From the IMG/VR virus record IMGVR_UViG_3300035698_007895, positions 1 through 23,033 of that record: DNA of 23,033 nt. One strand, 5' to 3'. This stretch comes from a virus. Shown here piece by piece: positions 5,245 to 12,856 of this stretch. The notes beneath the pieces were generated by a model that worked only from the letters and a program-made list of their open reading frames with translations, did no database searches and was not told the DNA's origin. Within the stretch, counting starts at the first letter, position 1. Each line of letters starts with the position of its first letter. The translations under genes were made by a program, and so were the position numbers.

Positions 5245-5853
5245 ATGAAAACAACAAGAACCATTACAGATTATAAAGCAGAGTCATTAGATGTTAAGAA
5301 ATGGCAGAAAACTAATGATCAAGAACTCTATGAGGCAATTATCCTTAATCGTATTCCAACGCTCAAACACTGGTCACGCAAATGTTATCGTGACTATATG
5401 GATACCACAATAGATGACCTACAACAGGATTTGACACTACCATTAATTAAGGCTATAAATACATATAAATATGATAAAGGTACATTTAACACATATCTCT
5501 ATCGTTTGCTAAGCAACCACATGGCTAATATAGTTTCTTCTCGTTTCCAAAAAAAGAGAGTTCATCAAGGATTATATTCCGTTGATGCTCCTGCTTTCGA
5601 AAATGATGATCCTGAAACAGTAGTAGATGGAATGGAAGGTAATATACCTGATGAAATGATTCTCAATAACACCATAGAAAATGTCATGGATTTATTCAAT
5701 TTTGAAAGCAAAGAAGCTAAAGATTGGCTATATAATATTGCTCATGGTGAGAAAATGAAGTCAAATATAAATATGAGAAGAGAACTTCATAGTAAACGAT
5801 CACTTATGAAAACACATGAATGGAAACGAGATTATGATAAAAAGTTCGGATAA
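5245..5853 (+). CDS. Sigma-70 region-2-like transcription factor, 202 aa
   Basis: ATG follows AGGTAGGAGG, a very strong ribosome binding site. Residues 27-105 resemble sigma-70 region 2: a helix with LYEAIILNRIPTLKHWSRKC, then TIDDLQQDLTLPLIKAINTY, an aromatic-charged KYDKGTFNTYLYRLLSN, and a helix ending in basic SRFQKKR. The -10 recognition helix of sigma factors falls in such a segment. After residue 110 there is an acidic linker (ENDDPETVVDG) and then a basic C-terminal stretch in which I cannot identify a clear region-4 helix-turn-helix. Such phage factors redirect host RNA polymerase to middle or late genes. It stands alone before the virion module, on its strand. The family call is by pattern; I am moderately sure. 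Confidence 0.65.
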   Translation: MKTTRTITDYKAESLDVKKWQKTNDQELYEAIILNRIPTLKHWSRKCYRDYMDTTIDDLQQDLTLPLIKAINTYKYDKGTFNTYLYRLLSNHMANIVSSRFQKKRVHQGLYSVDAPAFENDDPETVVDGMEGNIPDEMILNNTIENVMDLFNFESKEAKDWLYNIAHGEKMKSNINMRRELHSKRSLMKTHEWKRDYDKKFG

Positions 5854-5869
5854 TCTCCATTTGTAATAT

Positions 5870-6602
5870 AAATTCGTACTTTGATTTTATCTAAAAACTC
5901 AAGGTACTTTGAAATAAACTATAGCTACTTTGTATGTCAGATGGTTTTGAACTACTTTTCTCACAAAAATCCTGTACTCAAGAAAAAGCAAAGTAAAGTG
6001 GTCGTTTTCCTTAATGTTTAGACTCTCTTTTAGAGTCTATTTCTAATCGCTCTGCTACTATTGGTTTTTAGATTTACTATGACCATTCTCAAATAAAAGT
6101 TCTCTACTATTGGTTTTGGTATTCTTTAGACACTTCTCAAAATAAAAATCTAAAGTATGACATTTTTAAATCTCTAGAACCTATTTGAAATATTTTCTCA
6201 CACTATTGGTGTTTCAATTTACTCAAGGTCATATCACACAAAACTTTCTACTTTTCATTTTTAAATTCTCTGAGGCACTTCTGAAATATTCTTGTCCTAC
6301 TTTGAGTTTTCTCAAAAACTATAGTCTGTCTGAAATAAACTATACCTACTTTGATATTTTCTAAAAACTCAATGTACTCTGAAATAAAACTTCTATACTT
6401 TGATATTTCTCAAAAACTCAAGGTACTTTGAAATATTATTATCCTACTTTTCATTTTTAAATTCTCTGAGGCACTTCTGAAATATAAATTCCTACTTTGA
6501 TTTTATCGAAAAACTCAAGGCACTTTGAAATAAACTATAGCTACTTTGCATTTATCGAAAAACTCAAGGTACTTTGAAATAAACTATAGCTACTTTGCAA
6601 AA
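5870..6602. repeat. Degenerate non-coding repeat array, about 49-bp period
   Basis: The whole gap between the sigma-like and nuclease genes is built from variants of one unit containing CTACTTTGATTTT, AAAAACTCAAGGTACTTTG and AAATAAACTATAG. The clearest neighbours are 49 bp apart (5877 and 5926; 6505 and 6554), and the last two are nearly identical. One 42-bp stretch recurs perfectly at 6248-6289 and 6444-6485. The middle (6040-6240) is more diverged. A period of 49 bp is not a multiple of three and all frames carry stops, so it is not coding. There are no constant repeats with unique spacers, so it is not CRISPR. Confidence 0.8.
6019..6043 (+). terminator. Possible weak terminator downstream of the sigma-like gene
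   Basis: TAGACTCT (6019-6026) and AGAGTCTA (6032-6039) form an 8-bp stem with a 5-nt loop, followed by TTTCT. The stem is AT-rich and the T-run broken, and it lies some 165 bp after the stop codon, so the call is tentative. Confidence 0.35.
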
Positions 6603-6701
6603 TACAATTTTCCTCCGTCAAATCCGAACAAAATGTGCCTACTTTAAAAATAAGTGAGATAAATAGAGGAGAAATAACAAAACCTTGTGAAGTAATATGT
6701 C

Positions 6702-7181
6702 ATGAAGTTTGAAAACCTTAAAACAAATCCACTTGCAATATACGGTGAGTCATTAGTTATTCAAAGATTAAAAGCAAAAGGATATAGTGTATATGAAGCT
6801 CCGAATGAGTCACATCCTGTAGACCTAATCGCTATTAAAAACAACACAATTAAGTTCGTGGAAGTTAAAACTAAGAGAAAAATGGTATATTATAATGCTA
6901 CAGGTATGGATTTAGCCGATGAACGACACTATATCGAATTACAAAAACAACAGAATATACCATTAATCGTTGTATTCGTAGACGCAGAATCTAAATCAAT
7001 ATATGGCAACACAATAAATGATTTAAAGCACTTTACTATGAAAGGTGGTTCATCGGTCATTGTGACGTATAATGTACCGATGAGAGCATTTTCATTAGAT
7101 AATATGCAACATGTAGACACCTTGAGCGAATCAGAATGTAATAAGCTACGAGAATTAGACCACTCAAAATACAAGTATTAA
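6702..7181 (+). CDS. PD-(D/E)XK-type nuclease, 159 aa
   Basis: The motif pattern of PD-(D/E)XK nucleases is present in order: E16 in GESLVIQRLKAKGY, D41 in HPVDLIAIK, and E54-V-K56 in FVEVKTK. The arrangement (acidic residue on helix 1, D, then E-x-K on a strand) is typical of small resolvase-like or restriction-like phage nucleases; substrates range from Holliday junctions to damaged or foreign DNA. The rest is alpha/beta with a C-terminal segment of unknown role. The ATG at 6702 has only a weak upstream GTGAAG; a good AGAGGAG at 6665-6671 is 30 bp away and in no usable frame, so a structured leader is possible. The next known genes are packaging genes, so a role in resolving or trimming replicated DNA is plausible. 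Confidence 0.78.
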   Translation: MKFENLKTNPLAIYGESLVIQRLKAKGYSVYEAPNESHPVDLIAIKNNTIKFVEVKTKRKMVYYNATGMDLADERHYIELQKQQNIPLIVVFVDAESKSIYGNTINDLKHFTMKGGSSVIVTYNVPMRAFSLDNMQHVDTLSESECNKLRELDHSKYKY

Positions 7182-7182
7182 T

Positions 7183-7314
7183 GTGAATAAACCAAATAAA
7201 CCAGTAGTGATAACAAATAAAAGAGTGGGAAAGGGAAGTAGAAATAGATCCGCTAGTAGAAAGTATTGGGAATCAAGTTATTGGGAGAAGAAAAATGAAA
7301 AAGAAACCAAGTAA
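7183..7314 (+). CDS. Possible small basic protein with GTG start, 43 aa
   Basis: A frame starting at GTG (7183), 1 bp after the nuclease stop, runs to TAA at 7312-7314, overlapping the next gene by 20 bp. The product is strongly basic and polar (VNKPNKPVVITNKRVGKGSR...) with two Tyr-Trp pairs. There is no ribosome binding site except possible coupling with the preceding stop. It fills an otherwise empty 113-bp gap, which is the main argument for it. It could equally be untranslated. Confidence 0.3.
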   Translation: MNKPNKPVVITNKRVGKGSRNRSASRKYWESSYWEKKNEKETK

Positions 7315-7528
7315 AGAATTAATCGAGTCAATTGAACAACTTAGATTATGGTTAAGTATGACACCAAAAGCTAGAGAACTCTATTATGAAGTTGAAGATG
7401 CAATCGAAGAAGCAAAACAAGAAATTCAAGATAAACAAGAACAACTCATTTGGTGGAATTATATTCTACAACAAAATGTTCAACTAATTGGTGAATTTCT
7501 AAATTATCAAAATAAGGATAATATATAA
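7295..7528 (+). CDS. Small coiled-coil protein, 77 aa
   Basis: ATG follows GGGAGAAGAAAA. Residues 1-60 are continuously helical, with heptad-like spacing of Leu/Ile and alternating E/K (IESIEQLRLWLSM, EVEDAIEEAKQEIQDKQEQL), then WWNYIL and a hydrophilic end. This is a probable coiled-coil dimer. The stop overlaps the next ATG as TAATG, so it is co-translated with the helix-turn-helix gene and may form a complex with it. No family recognised. Confidence 0.75.
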   Translation: MKKKPSKELIESIEQLRLWLSMTPKARELYYEVEDAIEEAKQEIQDKQEQLIWWNYILQQNVQLIGEFLNYQNKDNI

Positions 7529-7917
7529 TGGATAAAGAATTTGAAGATAAAATACACACAGAACAATATGAACACTTTGTTGTGGATGAAGAAAAACAAT
7601 CATTTAAGTATCCAACATTCGGAGAAAAGGATAAAGAGTTTGATATAGACAAATTATGGGCAGACAAGGAAGTCACTAAAGTAGTAAAGATTATGTTAAA
7701 GGACTTTATTCATCTATTTGTGCAACTAACACCATTACAACAACAGATTGTGTGTATATTAATCGTGGAACCAGATATCAAATTTAATAAATTGTGTCAT
7801 AAGCTAGACAACAAATCCTCATCGTGGGTACATCGCAATTTACTTAAAATAAACAAATATACAGAATTCTCTTGCCTTATGCCTAATAACGTTGGTACGA
7901 GATTAGTGGACAATTAA
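7528..7917 (+). CDS. Helix-turn-helix protein, possible sigma region-4-like, 129 aa
   Basis: Starts in a TAATG overlap with the preceding gene. The first 60 residues are acidic and probably flexible (EEKQSFKYPTFGEKDKEFDI). Residues 67-108 read LTPLQQQIVCILIVEPDIKF, then a turn and KSSSWVHRNLLKINKY; the L-T/x-x-Q-Q-x-I-x-x-I-L opening and a second helix fit sigma-70 region 4 or a related helix-turn-helix. The stop codon lies within one of the GGACAATT motifs, and TerS follows 71 bp later. Position just before the packaging and head genes suits a late regulator. The region-4 call is tentative; another small helix-turn-helix regulator is also possible. Confidence 0.55.
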   Translation: MDKEFEDKIHTEQYEHFVVDEEKQSFKYPTFGEKDKEFDIDKLWADKEVTKVVKIMLKDFIHLFVQLTPLQQQIVCILIVEPDIKFNKLCHKLDNKSSSWVHRNLLKINKYTEFSCLMPNNVGTRLVDN

Positions 7918-7929
7918 CCTATTATATAA
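7908..7929 (+). promoter_or_regulatory. GGACAATT-N4-TATT motif, copy 1 (before TerS)
   Basis: GGACAATT at 7908-7915, AACC, then TATTATATAA. Its first element overlaps the stop of the previous gene; the next ATG (TerS) is at 7989. One of five related sites, all on the coding strand. Confidence 0.55.
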
Positions 7930-7988
7930 ACTTGAATAAACTACATGGTGAGTCAAAATGTCACACTATTAGATATTAGAAGGAATAT

Positions 7989-8390
7989 ATGAGAACAAAA
8001 GCAACAAAGATAACGAGTAAGCAATTAAAGTTTGCTGAATTAGTGGCACAAGGTATAGATCCTAAAGTAGCTTATGTCGATTGTGGATATAAAGGTGTTA
8101 AGAATGCAGGCAAAAACGCACACAATTTAATGATAAATAGATTTGTTATAGCAGAGATAGATAAGATACAAGCTAAATCAACAGACAGCACAATAGCCTC
8201 TCTAATCGACTGTAAGGCTAAATTAACTGAGATTATGAATGATAAGGATACCGGAAGATTAACAGTGATTAAAGCAATTGACTCCTTAGCGAAATTATCT
8301 TCATGGGAGGTTCAGAAAATAGCATTAAATGTTAATAAGGCTACCTCCGACATGAGTGATGAAGAGCTGTTGTCATTCATAAATGAGTAA
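7989..8390 (+). CDS. terS: Terminase small subunit, 133 aa
   Basis: The N-terminal pattern KITSKQLKFAELVAQGIDPKVAY is typical of Terminase_2-type small subunits (K-Q-x-K-F-x-E...A-x-x-A-Y/AGY), a helix-turn-helix that recognises viral DNA for packaging. The rest (residues 45-133) is a helical assembly region with KAIDSLAKLSSWEVQKI. Length is normal. The gene starts after AGAAGGAATAT and ends 2 bp before the large subunit. In known phages TerS binds pac or cos DNA and hands it to TerL; the packaging site is often within or near terS, which is not visible here as a specific sequence. Confidence 0.85.
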   Translation: MRTKATKITSKQLKFAELVAQGIDPKVAYVDCGYKGVKNAGKNAHNLMINRFVIAEIDKIQAKSTDSTIASLIDCKAKLTEIMNDKDTGRLTVIKAIDSLAKLSSWEVQKIALNVNKATSDMSDEELLSFINE

Positions 8391-8392
8391 AC

Positions 8393-9790
8393 ATGACAAT
8401 ATGTAAGAAAGAAGCAGCACAAGAATTACTTAATAGACGTAAAGCACGTAATCATTTAACAGATTTTTGTAACTATGTTTATCCGAAATATGAGTCCACA
8501 TGGCATACTAAATTAATATGTAACAAATTAGAGGCTGTTGAACGTGGTGAAATCAAACGCCTTATAATTAATATGCCTCCACGTCATTCGAAATCTTTGC
8601 ATGCATCTGTGCTTATGCCTTCATGGTATCTTGGCAGGCATCCAGACAAATTGGTCGTACAAGCAGGATATGCAGCAGATATTGCTCAAAAACAAAGTCA
8701 AGATGCACGAAGAATTGTTACATGTGAACACTATGATAAATTATTTAGTAATTTAACAGCAAAATTAACAAAAGATTTAGATAGTAAAAATAGTGTTAGA
8801 GAGTGGCAAACATATAAGGGTGGTGGATATTATGCTACAGGAGTTGGTGGAGCGTTAGTAGGACGTGGCTGCGATTTACTGCTAATAGACGACCCATTTA
8901 AATCACGAGAAGATGCAAATAGCCACATTAAACGAGATAAAGTAATTGATTGGTTCAAATCAGTGGCATTTACACGTTTAATGCCTAATGCAGCTATAAT
9001 TATCATTAACACAAGATGGCATGTTAATGATTTAGTAGGACAAATTTTAAAAGAAGGTGCAGAAGATTGGGAGATATTATCTTTACCTGCGATCAAAGAA
9101 GATGAATACACCGCATTGTGGCCGGAACGCTATAATGAGGACGATTTAGCTATTATTAAGGAAACGATTGGTTTAAGAGAGTGGTCATCACAATATTTGC
9201 AAGAACCTACAGTTGAAGGTGGTAACAGATTTAAATGTGACACAATTCAAATAGAAAATGAAAATGATTTTCCAAATGTCACGTATTTAAGAGCTTGGGA
9301 TTTAGCTTCAACAACAAAAGAACGAGGCAAAAATGATCCTGATTACACTGTTGGTATGCTTGGTGCTGTTGTCAAAGATAAAAAAGGATTAAATCACTTA
9401 TGGGTGAAACAATGTATCTATGGTCAATGGGAATCACCTAAGCGTAACGATATGATAAAAACAGTTGCTAATAGTGATGGTCCACGGGTTGGTGTTTATA
9501 TAGAAGCATTTGGTGCATATAAAGATGCCTATAATGAGATAAAAAGAGTGTTATCGGGTCGAAATATAGTTAGACCTAGTAGACTATCTGGCGATAAAAC
9601 AGTTAAGGCATCAGGATTAGAACCTATATTTGAGGCAGGAAATGTTCATCTGGCAAAAGGTCCATGGAATGATACATTTATTAAACAATTTATGAATTTT
9701 CCAGACGGTTCACATGATGACGTAGTTGATGCCTGTGCTATTATTTATGGCGAAAGTGCAAAAGCTAAATCATCACTTATGCTATGTTAG
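8393..9790 (+). CDS. terL: Terminase large subunit, 465 aa
   Basis: ATPase motifs are clear: Walker A MPPRHSKS at 61-68, Walker B LLLIDD at 162-167, and the coupling motif NTRWH at 206-210. The C-terminal RNase H-like nuclease has its acidic residues in AWDLA (D303), VYIEA (E371) and SHDDVVDA (D442/D443). It cuts concatemeric DNA and drives it through the portal. Length (465) is typical. The start lies 2 bp after terS; no strong ribosome binding site is seen, so translational coupling is likely. The closest type is the Terminase_6/GpA-like large terminase with a C-terminal nuclease. Confidence 0.95.
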   Translation: MTICKKEAAQELLNRRKARNHLTDFCNYVYPKYESTWHTKLICNKLEAVERGEIKRLIINMPPRHSKSLHASVLMPSWYLGRHPDKLVVQAGYAADIAQKQSQDARRIVTCEHYDKLFSNLTAKLTKDLDSKNSVREWQTYKGGGYYATGVGGALVGRGCDLLLIDDPFKSREDANSHIKRDKVIDWFKSVAFTRLMPNAAIIIINTRWHVNDLVGQILKEGAEDWEILSLPAIKEDEYTALWPERYNEDDLAIIKETIGLREWSSQYLQEPTVEGGNRFKCDTIQIENENDFPNVTYLRAWDLASTTKERGKNDPDYTVGMLGAVVKDKKGLNHLWVKQCIYGQWESPKRNDMIKTVANSDGPRVGVYIEAFGAYKDAYNEIKRVLSGRNIVRPSRLSGDKTVKASGLEPIFEAGNVHLAKGPWNDTFIKQFMNFPDGSHDDVVDACAIIYGESAKAKSSLMLC

Positions 9791-9807
9791 TTTAAAAAGG
9801 AGAAGAA

Positions 9808-11106
9808 ATGTCAGAAGATACAATTAAACTTCTTGTTGAAAGAAAAAACCAGACACTCGAAGAAAGAGAATATCAATTATATATTAATCGCTTAGCATAC
9901 CATGGCGGTAAACCATATATTGACGAACGATTAAGCAGATTTCCAGCAGAGAGTGATATTGATTGGGGAGGCGGAAAAAGAAATGATGGTTCCTCCGTCA
10001 CAGGCAGAAAGGATAAAGCTTATGTTGTGCCTTATCTGGAACGTATTGTAGACAAAATTAACCAATATGTATTCGGCGTAGAACCAACAAGAACTAATAT
10101 CGACGAAGAAATCGAACAAGATATTACGTCACAAGGTAAATCTATAAATGAATTAATGTCTGAAGTATCTTCATTATTAACAGTAAATGGATGGTGTTGG
10201 ATAGGTGTTGACGCTCCGGAATTACCAATAGATACTCAAGTGAGTCAAGTAGAAAAATCACAATTAAAGATTCGTCCATATGCTCAAGTCTATAATGCAG
10301 ACCAAGTTGTGGACTGGTACGTTACTCCTAATGGCAAAATTCAATGGTTAATAACAGAATCAAATGAATATGTTGCATTTAGTCCACTTGAAAAACCATA
10401 TAATCAAATTGTACGAAGATTATGGGAACCGGGACAGGTCACAAAGATAATTGTCAATGATACAGGTGAAGATTTTGTCGTTGAAGTAATAGAATTAAGC
10501 TATAAAGATGCAGTTCCATTCGTATTGGTTGGTACACCTTCGAAAGAACCACATATGTTTGACTCATTGGAATCTATTAATCGAGCAATATTAGACCTTA
10601 GTTCAGCAAACTTTGCTAATTACTATAATTGTGTTTATCCTCAAATGTATTTACCTGCGTCTGTATTAGATATGGTTATGAGTACATATTCAGTAACAGC
10701 AGAAACAGCCACAACTATGATAAAAGGATTTAGTTATCCTATTTTGTTGAGTGAAACAGACCAAACACCGGGTTATCTCATGCCTGATGCCAATTCCATC
10801 GGCACAATGAGAACAGAAATGGATGCACTTAAGAACGAATTATTTGAATCTACTGGTATGTTATTGCGAAAAGAAGGCAATGCAGTAGAATCCGCAGAAG
10901 CAAAAGCATTCGATAATCTTGATTTAAACATGCTTATTCGTGCTCGTTCAAAAAAATTAGAGGATGCAGAGACGAAAATGTCTATTCTGATTAATGGATG
11001 GGACTCAAGCATACCTGTATATGAAGTGGAATATAACAAAGAAATGAATTCGGCAGAAGAAGCAGTAGATATTGCTGAGGATATTAAAGATATTGTTATG
11101 GAGTAA
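9808..11106 (+). CDS. Portal protein, 432 aa
   Basis: Follows TerL by 17 bp with AAAAAGGAGAAGAA before the ATG. The N-terminus (LVERKNQTLEEREYQLYINR) is helical with an aromatic G-G-K-P-Y-I segment, then a wing-like region with VNGWCWIGVDAP (about 127-138) and a central beta part. The stretch VPFVLVG...MFDSLESINRAILDLSSANFANYYN (about 237-270) resembles the crown/clip boundary of many SPP1- or DUF4055-like portals. The acidic C-terminus (EEAVDIAEDIKDIVME) ends the helical region. Portals form the dodecamer at the head vertex, receive DNA from terminase and connect to the tail. Family call is firm in function, softer in subfamily. Confidence 0.85.
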   Translation: MSEDTIKLLVERKNQTLEEREYQLYINRLAYHGGKPYIDERLSRFPAESDIDWGGGKRNDGSSVTGRKDKAYVVPYLERIVDKINQYVFGVEPTRTNIDEEIEQDITSQGKSINELMSEVSSLLTVNGWCWIGVDAPELPIDTQVSQVEKSQLKIRPYAQVYNADQVVDWYVTPNGKIQWLITESNEYVAFSPLEKPYNQIVRRLWEPGQVTKIIVNDTGEDFVVEVIELSYKDAVPFVLVGTPSKEPHMFDSLESINRAILDLSSANFANYYNCVYPQMYLPASVLDMVMSTYSVTAETATTMIKGFSYPILLSETDQTPGYLMPDANSIGTMRTEMDALKNELFESTGMLLRKEGNAVESAEAKAFDNLDLNMLIRARSKKLEDAETKMSILINGWDSSIPVYEVEYNKEMNSAEEAVDIAEDIKDIVME

Positions 11107-11128
11107 GGACAATTTGTCTAATAGTGAA
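11107..11128 (+). promoter_or_regulatory. GGACAATT-N4-TAATAG motif, copy 2
   Basis: GGACAATT at 11107-11114 begins immediately after the portal stop, then TGTC and TAATAGTGAA. The next ATG is at 11170. Confidence 0.5.
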
Positions 11129-11169
11129 CGTTAACAAGAGAGAGAGTTAATTAACAAAAAGGAACAATT

Positions 11170-12018
11170 ATGAGTGATATGAAGAATCAATACAAGCTTA
11201 CAGTGCCAGTAGGGTCAACAGACCTAACATTTGATACCGCTATTTCTGGATGGCTAGACATTGTACATTGGCATTTTGCAGCAGATGTCAGCGGATTAAT
11301 TGGTATGCAGATAAAGCGTACAGATGGCAATTATATGGTTATTGCTAATGATACTGCCGCAACTGAGTCGGAAATGATTTGGCAAGGAAATTATTTTGTC
11401 AATAATAACGACATCGTTCGATTTAATAACGATACAGGTGAAGAAGCAACAGTTTATATCACAATTGGATATGAATTAGCAGGTACTGGAGCATGGACGG
11501 GATTTGCAGGTGGTGCAGGAGATGACTCAAGTTCATCTAGTTCCGTTGACAGTTCAAGTTCATCTAGTTCAAGTTCCGAAAGTACACAGAGTTCATCTAG
11601 TTCGTCTAGTCAGAGCAACTCCAGTTCATCGAGTTCAAAGGATAGTTCCTCAAGTTCTAGTTCTGTCGGCTATAGTTCCTCCAGTTCTAGTGTTGGAAAC
11701 AGTTCTAGTTCTAGTTCTGTAGATAGTTCATCTAGTTCAAGTGTGTCATATACAGAGTGTAATGACGAATATGTTGCTACTCTATTCCCATCGGGTGACC
11801 CTAGTATCAATGATACTTATACTACTGCTGGAATATATAATGGTGCTAGCTACTATGCAGGAACGGATTATTACTTATTCTTAGCTAATACAAACCCTGA
11901 TTATTGGGCTATTTCTGGAGATGTTGGTGACCCCTCAAATCAATGGGTAACATCTAAGGATACGTCTGGTGGATGTCCTAATGGAGCATATGTTGGTGCC
12001 GTTGGTACAGTTACCTAA
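11170..12018 (+). CDS. Virion-associated protein with polyserine linker, 282 aa
   Basis: Three parts: residues 1-112, probably beta-rich (KLTVPVGSTDLTFD, HWHFAADV, MQIKRTDGNYMV, EEATVYITIGYEL); residues about 119-193, a linker of more than 50 serines broken by VD, ES, TQ, KD, VG; and residues 194-282, a tyrosine/tryptophan-rich domain (IYNGASYYAG, ANTNPDYWAISG, SGGCPNG). The serine codons mix AGT, AGC, TCA, TCT, TCC and TCG, so the serine content is kept at protein level. Position between portal and scaffold suggests a head-decorating or head-fibre protein presenting its C-terminal domain on a flexible stalk, perhaps binding a glycan or a host-associated ligand. That is inference; no family is recognised. 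Ribosome binding site AAGGA, 6 nt from ATG. Confidence 0.75.
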   Translation: MSDMKNQYKLTVPVGSTDLTFDTAISGWLDIVHWHFAADVSGLIGMQIKRTDGNYMVIANDTAATESEMIWQGNYFVNNNDIVRFNNDTGEEATVYITIGYELAGTGAWTGFAGGAGDDSSSSSSVDSSSSSSSSSESTQSSSSSSSQSNSSSSSSKDSSSSSSSVGYSSSSSSVGNSSSSSSVDSSSSSSVSYTECNDEYVATLFPSGDPSINDTYTTAGIYNGASYYAGTDYYLFLANTNPDYWAISGDVGDPSNQWVTSKDTSGGCPNGAYVGAVGTVT

Positions 12019-12039
12019 TAGAAATTTTTAAAGAAGCAT

Positions 12040-12084
12040 CTATAGCTACAATTGACATGAGAGTGGACAATTGTAGCTATAGTA
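12040..12084 (+). promoter_or_regulatory. GGACAATT motif copy 3 inside a 15-bp inverted repeat
   Basis: The 15-mer at 12040-12054 is the exact complement of 12068-12082, with a 13-nt loop. The right arm carries most of the motif GGACAATT (12065-12072), GTAG, C, TATAGTA (12078-12084). The hairpin has no T-run, so it is not an ordinary terminator; it lies 22 bp after the polyserine gene and 100 bp before the scaffold gene. The left arm read on the other strand carries TGTCAATT and CTATAG, so the site is nearly symmetrical. Confidence 0.6.
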
Positions 12085-12187
12085 GAGATGGTATACATAA
12101 TACCGAATTAAATTATGTGATTGGTTACTACAACCGTTGATAGTAGTGTATGGTTTGGTTATACCGTAAATAATTGGGAGGCTAAGA
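12085..12187 (+). other. Leader of the scaffold-coat genes, no gene seen
   Basis: About 100 nt between the hairpin and the scaffold ATG. It contains small complementary stretches (GGTAT...ATACC near 12089-12103; CTAC...GTAG near 12129-12148) and a strong GGGAGG before ATG. It may be a structured 5' leader helping high expression. No open frame is supported. Confidence 0.35.
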
Positions 12188-12823
12188 ATGGCAATCGAAG
12201 AGATTATGGCAAAGTTGCAAGAAGCTGGATTGACTGAGGGAGAAATCAAAGAACTTCAAGGTGTCAAAGAAGATACTACGGAGGACACTGATAGGGACAA
12301 TAAAGCTTTAAAAGATGAAAGAGCTGCGAAAGCACGTATTTTATCCGAAAAGAAGGCTGCCGTTCAAAGGCAACAAGAGCTTGAAGATGAACTTGAAGCG
12401 ATTAAATCAAAGGATATGAGTGAGGTTGAAAAACTAAACCGAGAATTTGAGAAGTCACAGACAGCAAATCAGAAAGCTTTAGAAGATTATAAAATACTTC
12501 AATCCCAACATGAAGCTACAGTCAAGAATTATAATCTAGAGAAAATTGGTTCCACAATTAAGTTTATGGATACAATACCTCAAGATTTACGAAGAATTGC
12601 GATTGAGAAATCATTTGGCGAAGTAGATATATCTGATGATGCTGCCGTTACATTAGCTAAAGAAACATTTACTACTCAATATAAGAGTATTCTTGCTTCT
12701 GAAGATACTGCTAAAGGTTCTGGTTCTTCTGTTGGAGATTCCACAATTAATAGCACTAAAACTCCTGACAAAATGACCGTTGATGAAAGAGCTAAATATT
12801 TGTCCGATCACAAATTGAATTAA
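12188..12823 (+). CDS. Capsid scaffolding protein, 211 aa
   Basis: Residues 35-115 form a long charged coiled coil rich in E, K and Q (KDERAAKARILSEKKAAVQR, EVEKLNREFEKSQ), then a helical region (QDLRRIAIEKSFGEVD) and a Gly/Ser-rich linker, ending in a basic segment (KMTVDERAKYLSDHKLN). Small acidic coiled-coil proteins directly upstream of a coat gene are the usual scaffold arrangement; scaffold guides coat assembly and leaves or is cut before packaging. GGGAGG precedes the ATG. 33 bp separate it from the coat gene. It may include a protease cleavage region, but no protease is seen nearby. Confidence 0.82.
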   Translation: MAIEEIMAKLQEAGLTEGEIKELQGVKEDTTEDTDRDNKALKDERAAKARILSEKKAAVQRQQELEDELEAIKSKDMSEVEKLNREFEKSQTANQKALEDYKILQSQHEATVKNYNLEKIGSTIKFMDTIPQDLRRIAIEKSFGEVDISDDAAVTLAKETFTTQYKSILASEDTAKGSGSSVGDSTINSTKTPDKMTVDERAKYLSDHKLN

Positions 12824-12856
12824 ATCGGACACAAACTATAAAAAAGGAAACACATT

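Noticed and set aside
5870-6602. CRISPR array
   Set aside because: Units are degenerate over their full length and contiguous; there are no constant repeats separated by unique spacers, and no cas gene is near.
11504-11722. 72-residue Val/Gln-rich frame
   Set aside because: Product of reading the serine-codon repeat in another frame.
12824-12856. Sixth copy of the late motif before the coat gene (GGACACAAAC TATAAA)
   Set aside because: Only GGACA matches and spacing to TATAAA is shorter; the scaffold-coat genes can be read from copy 3.
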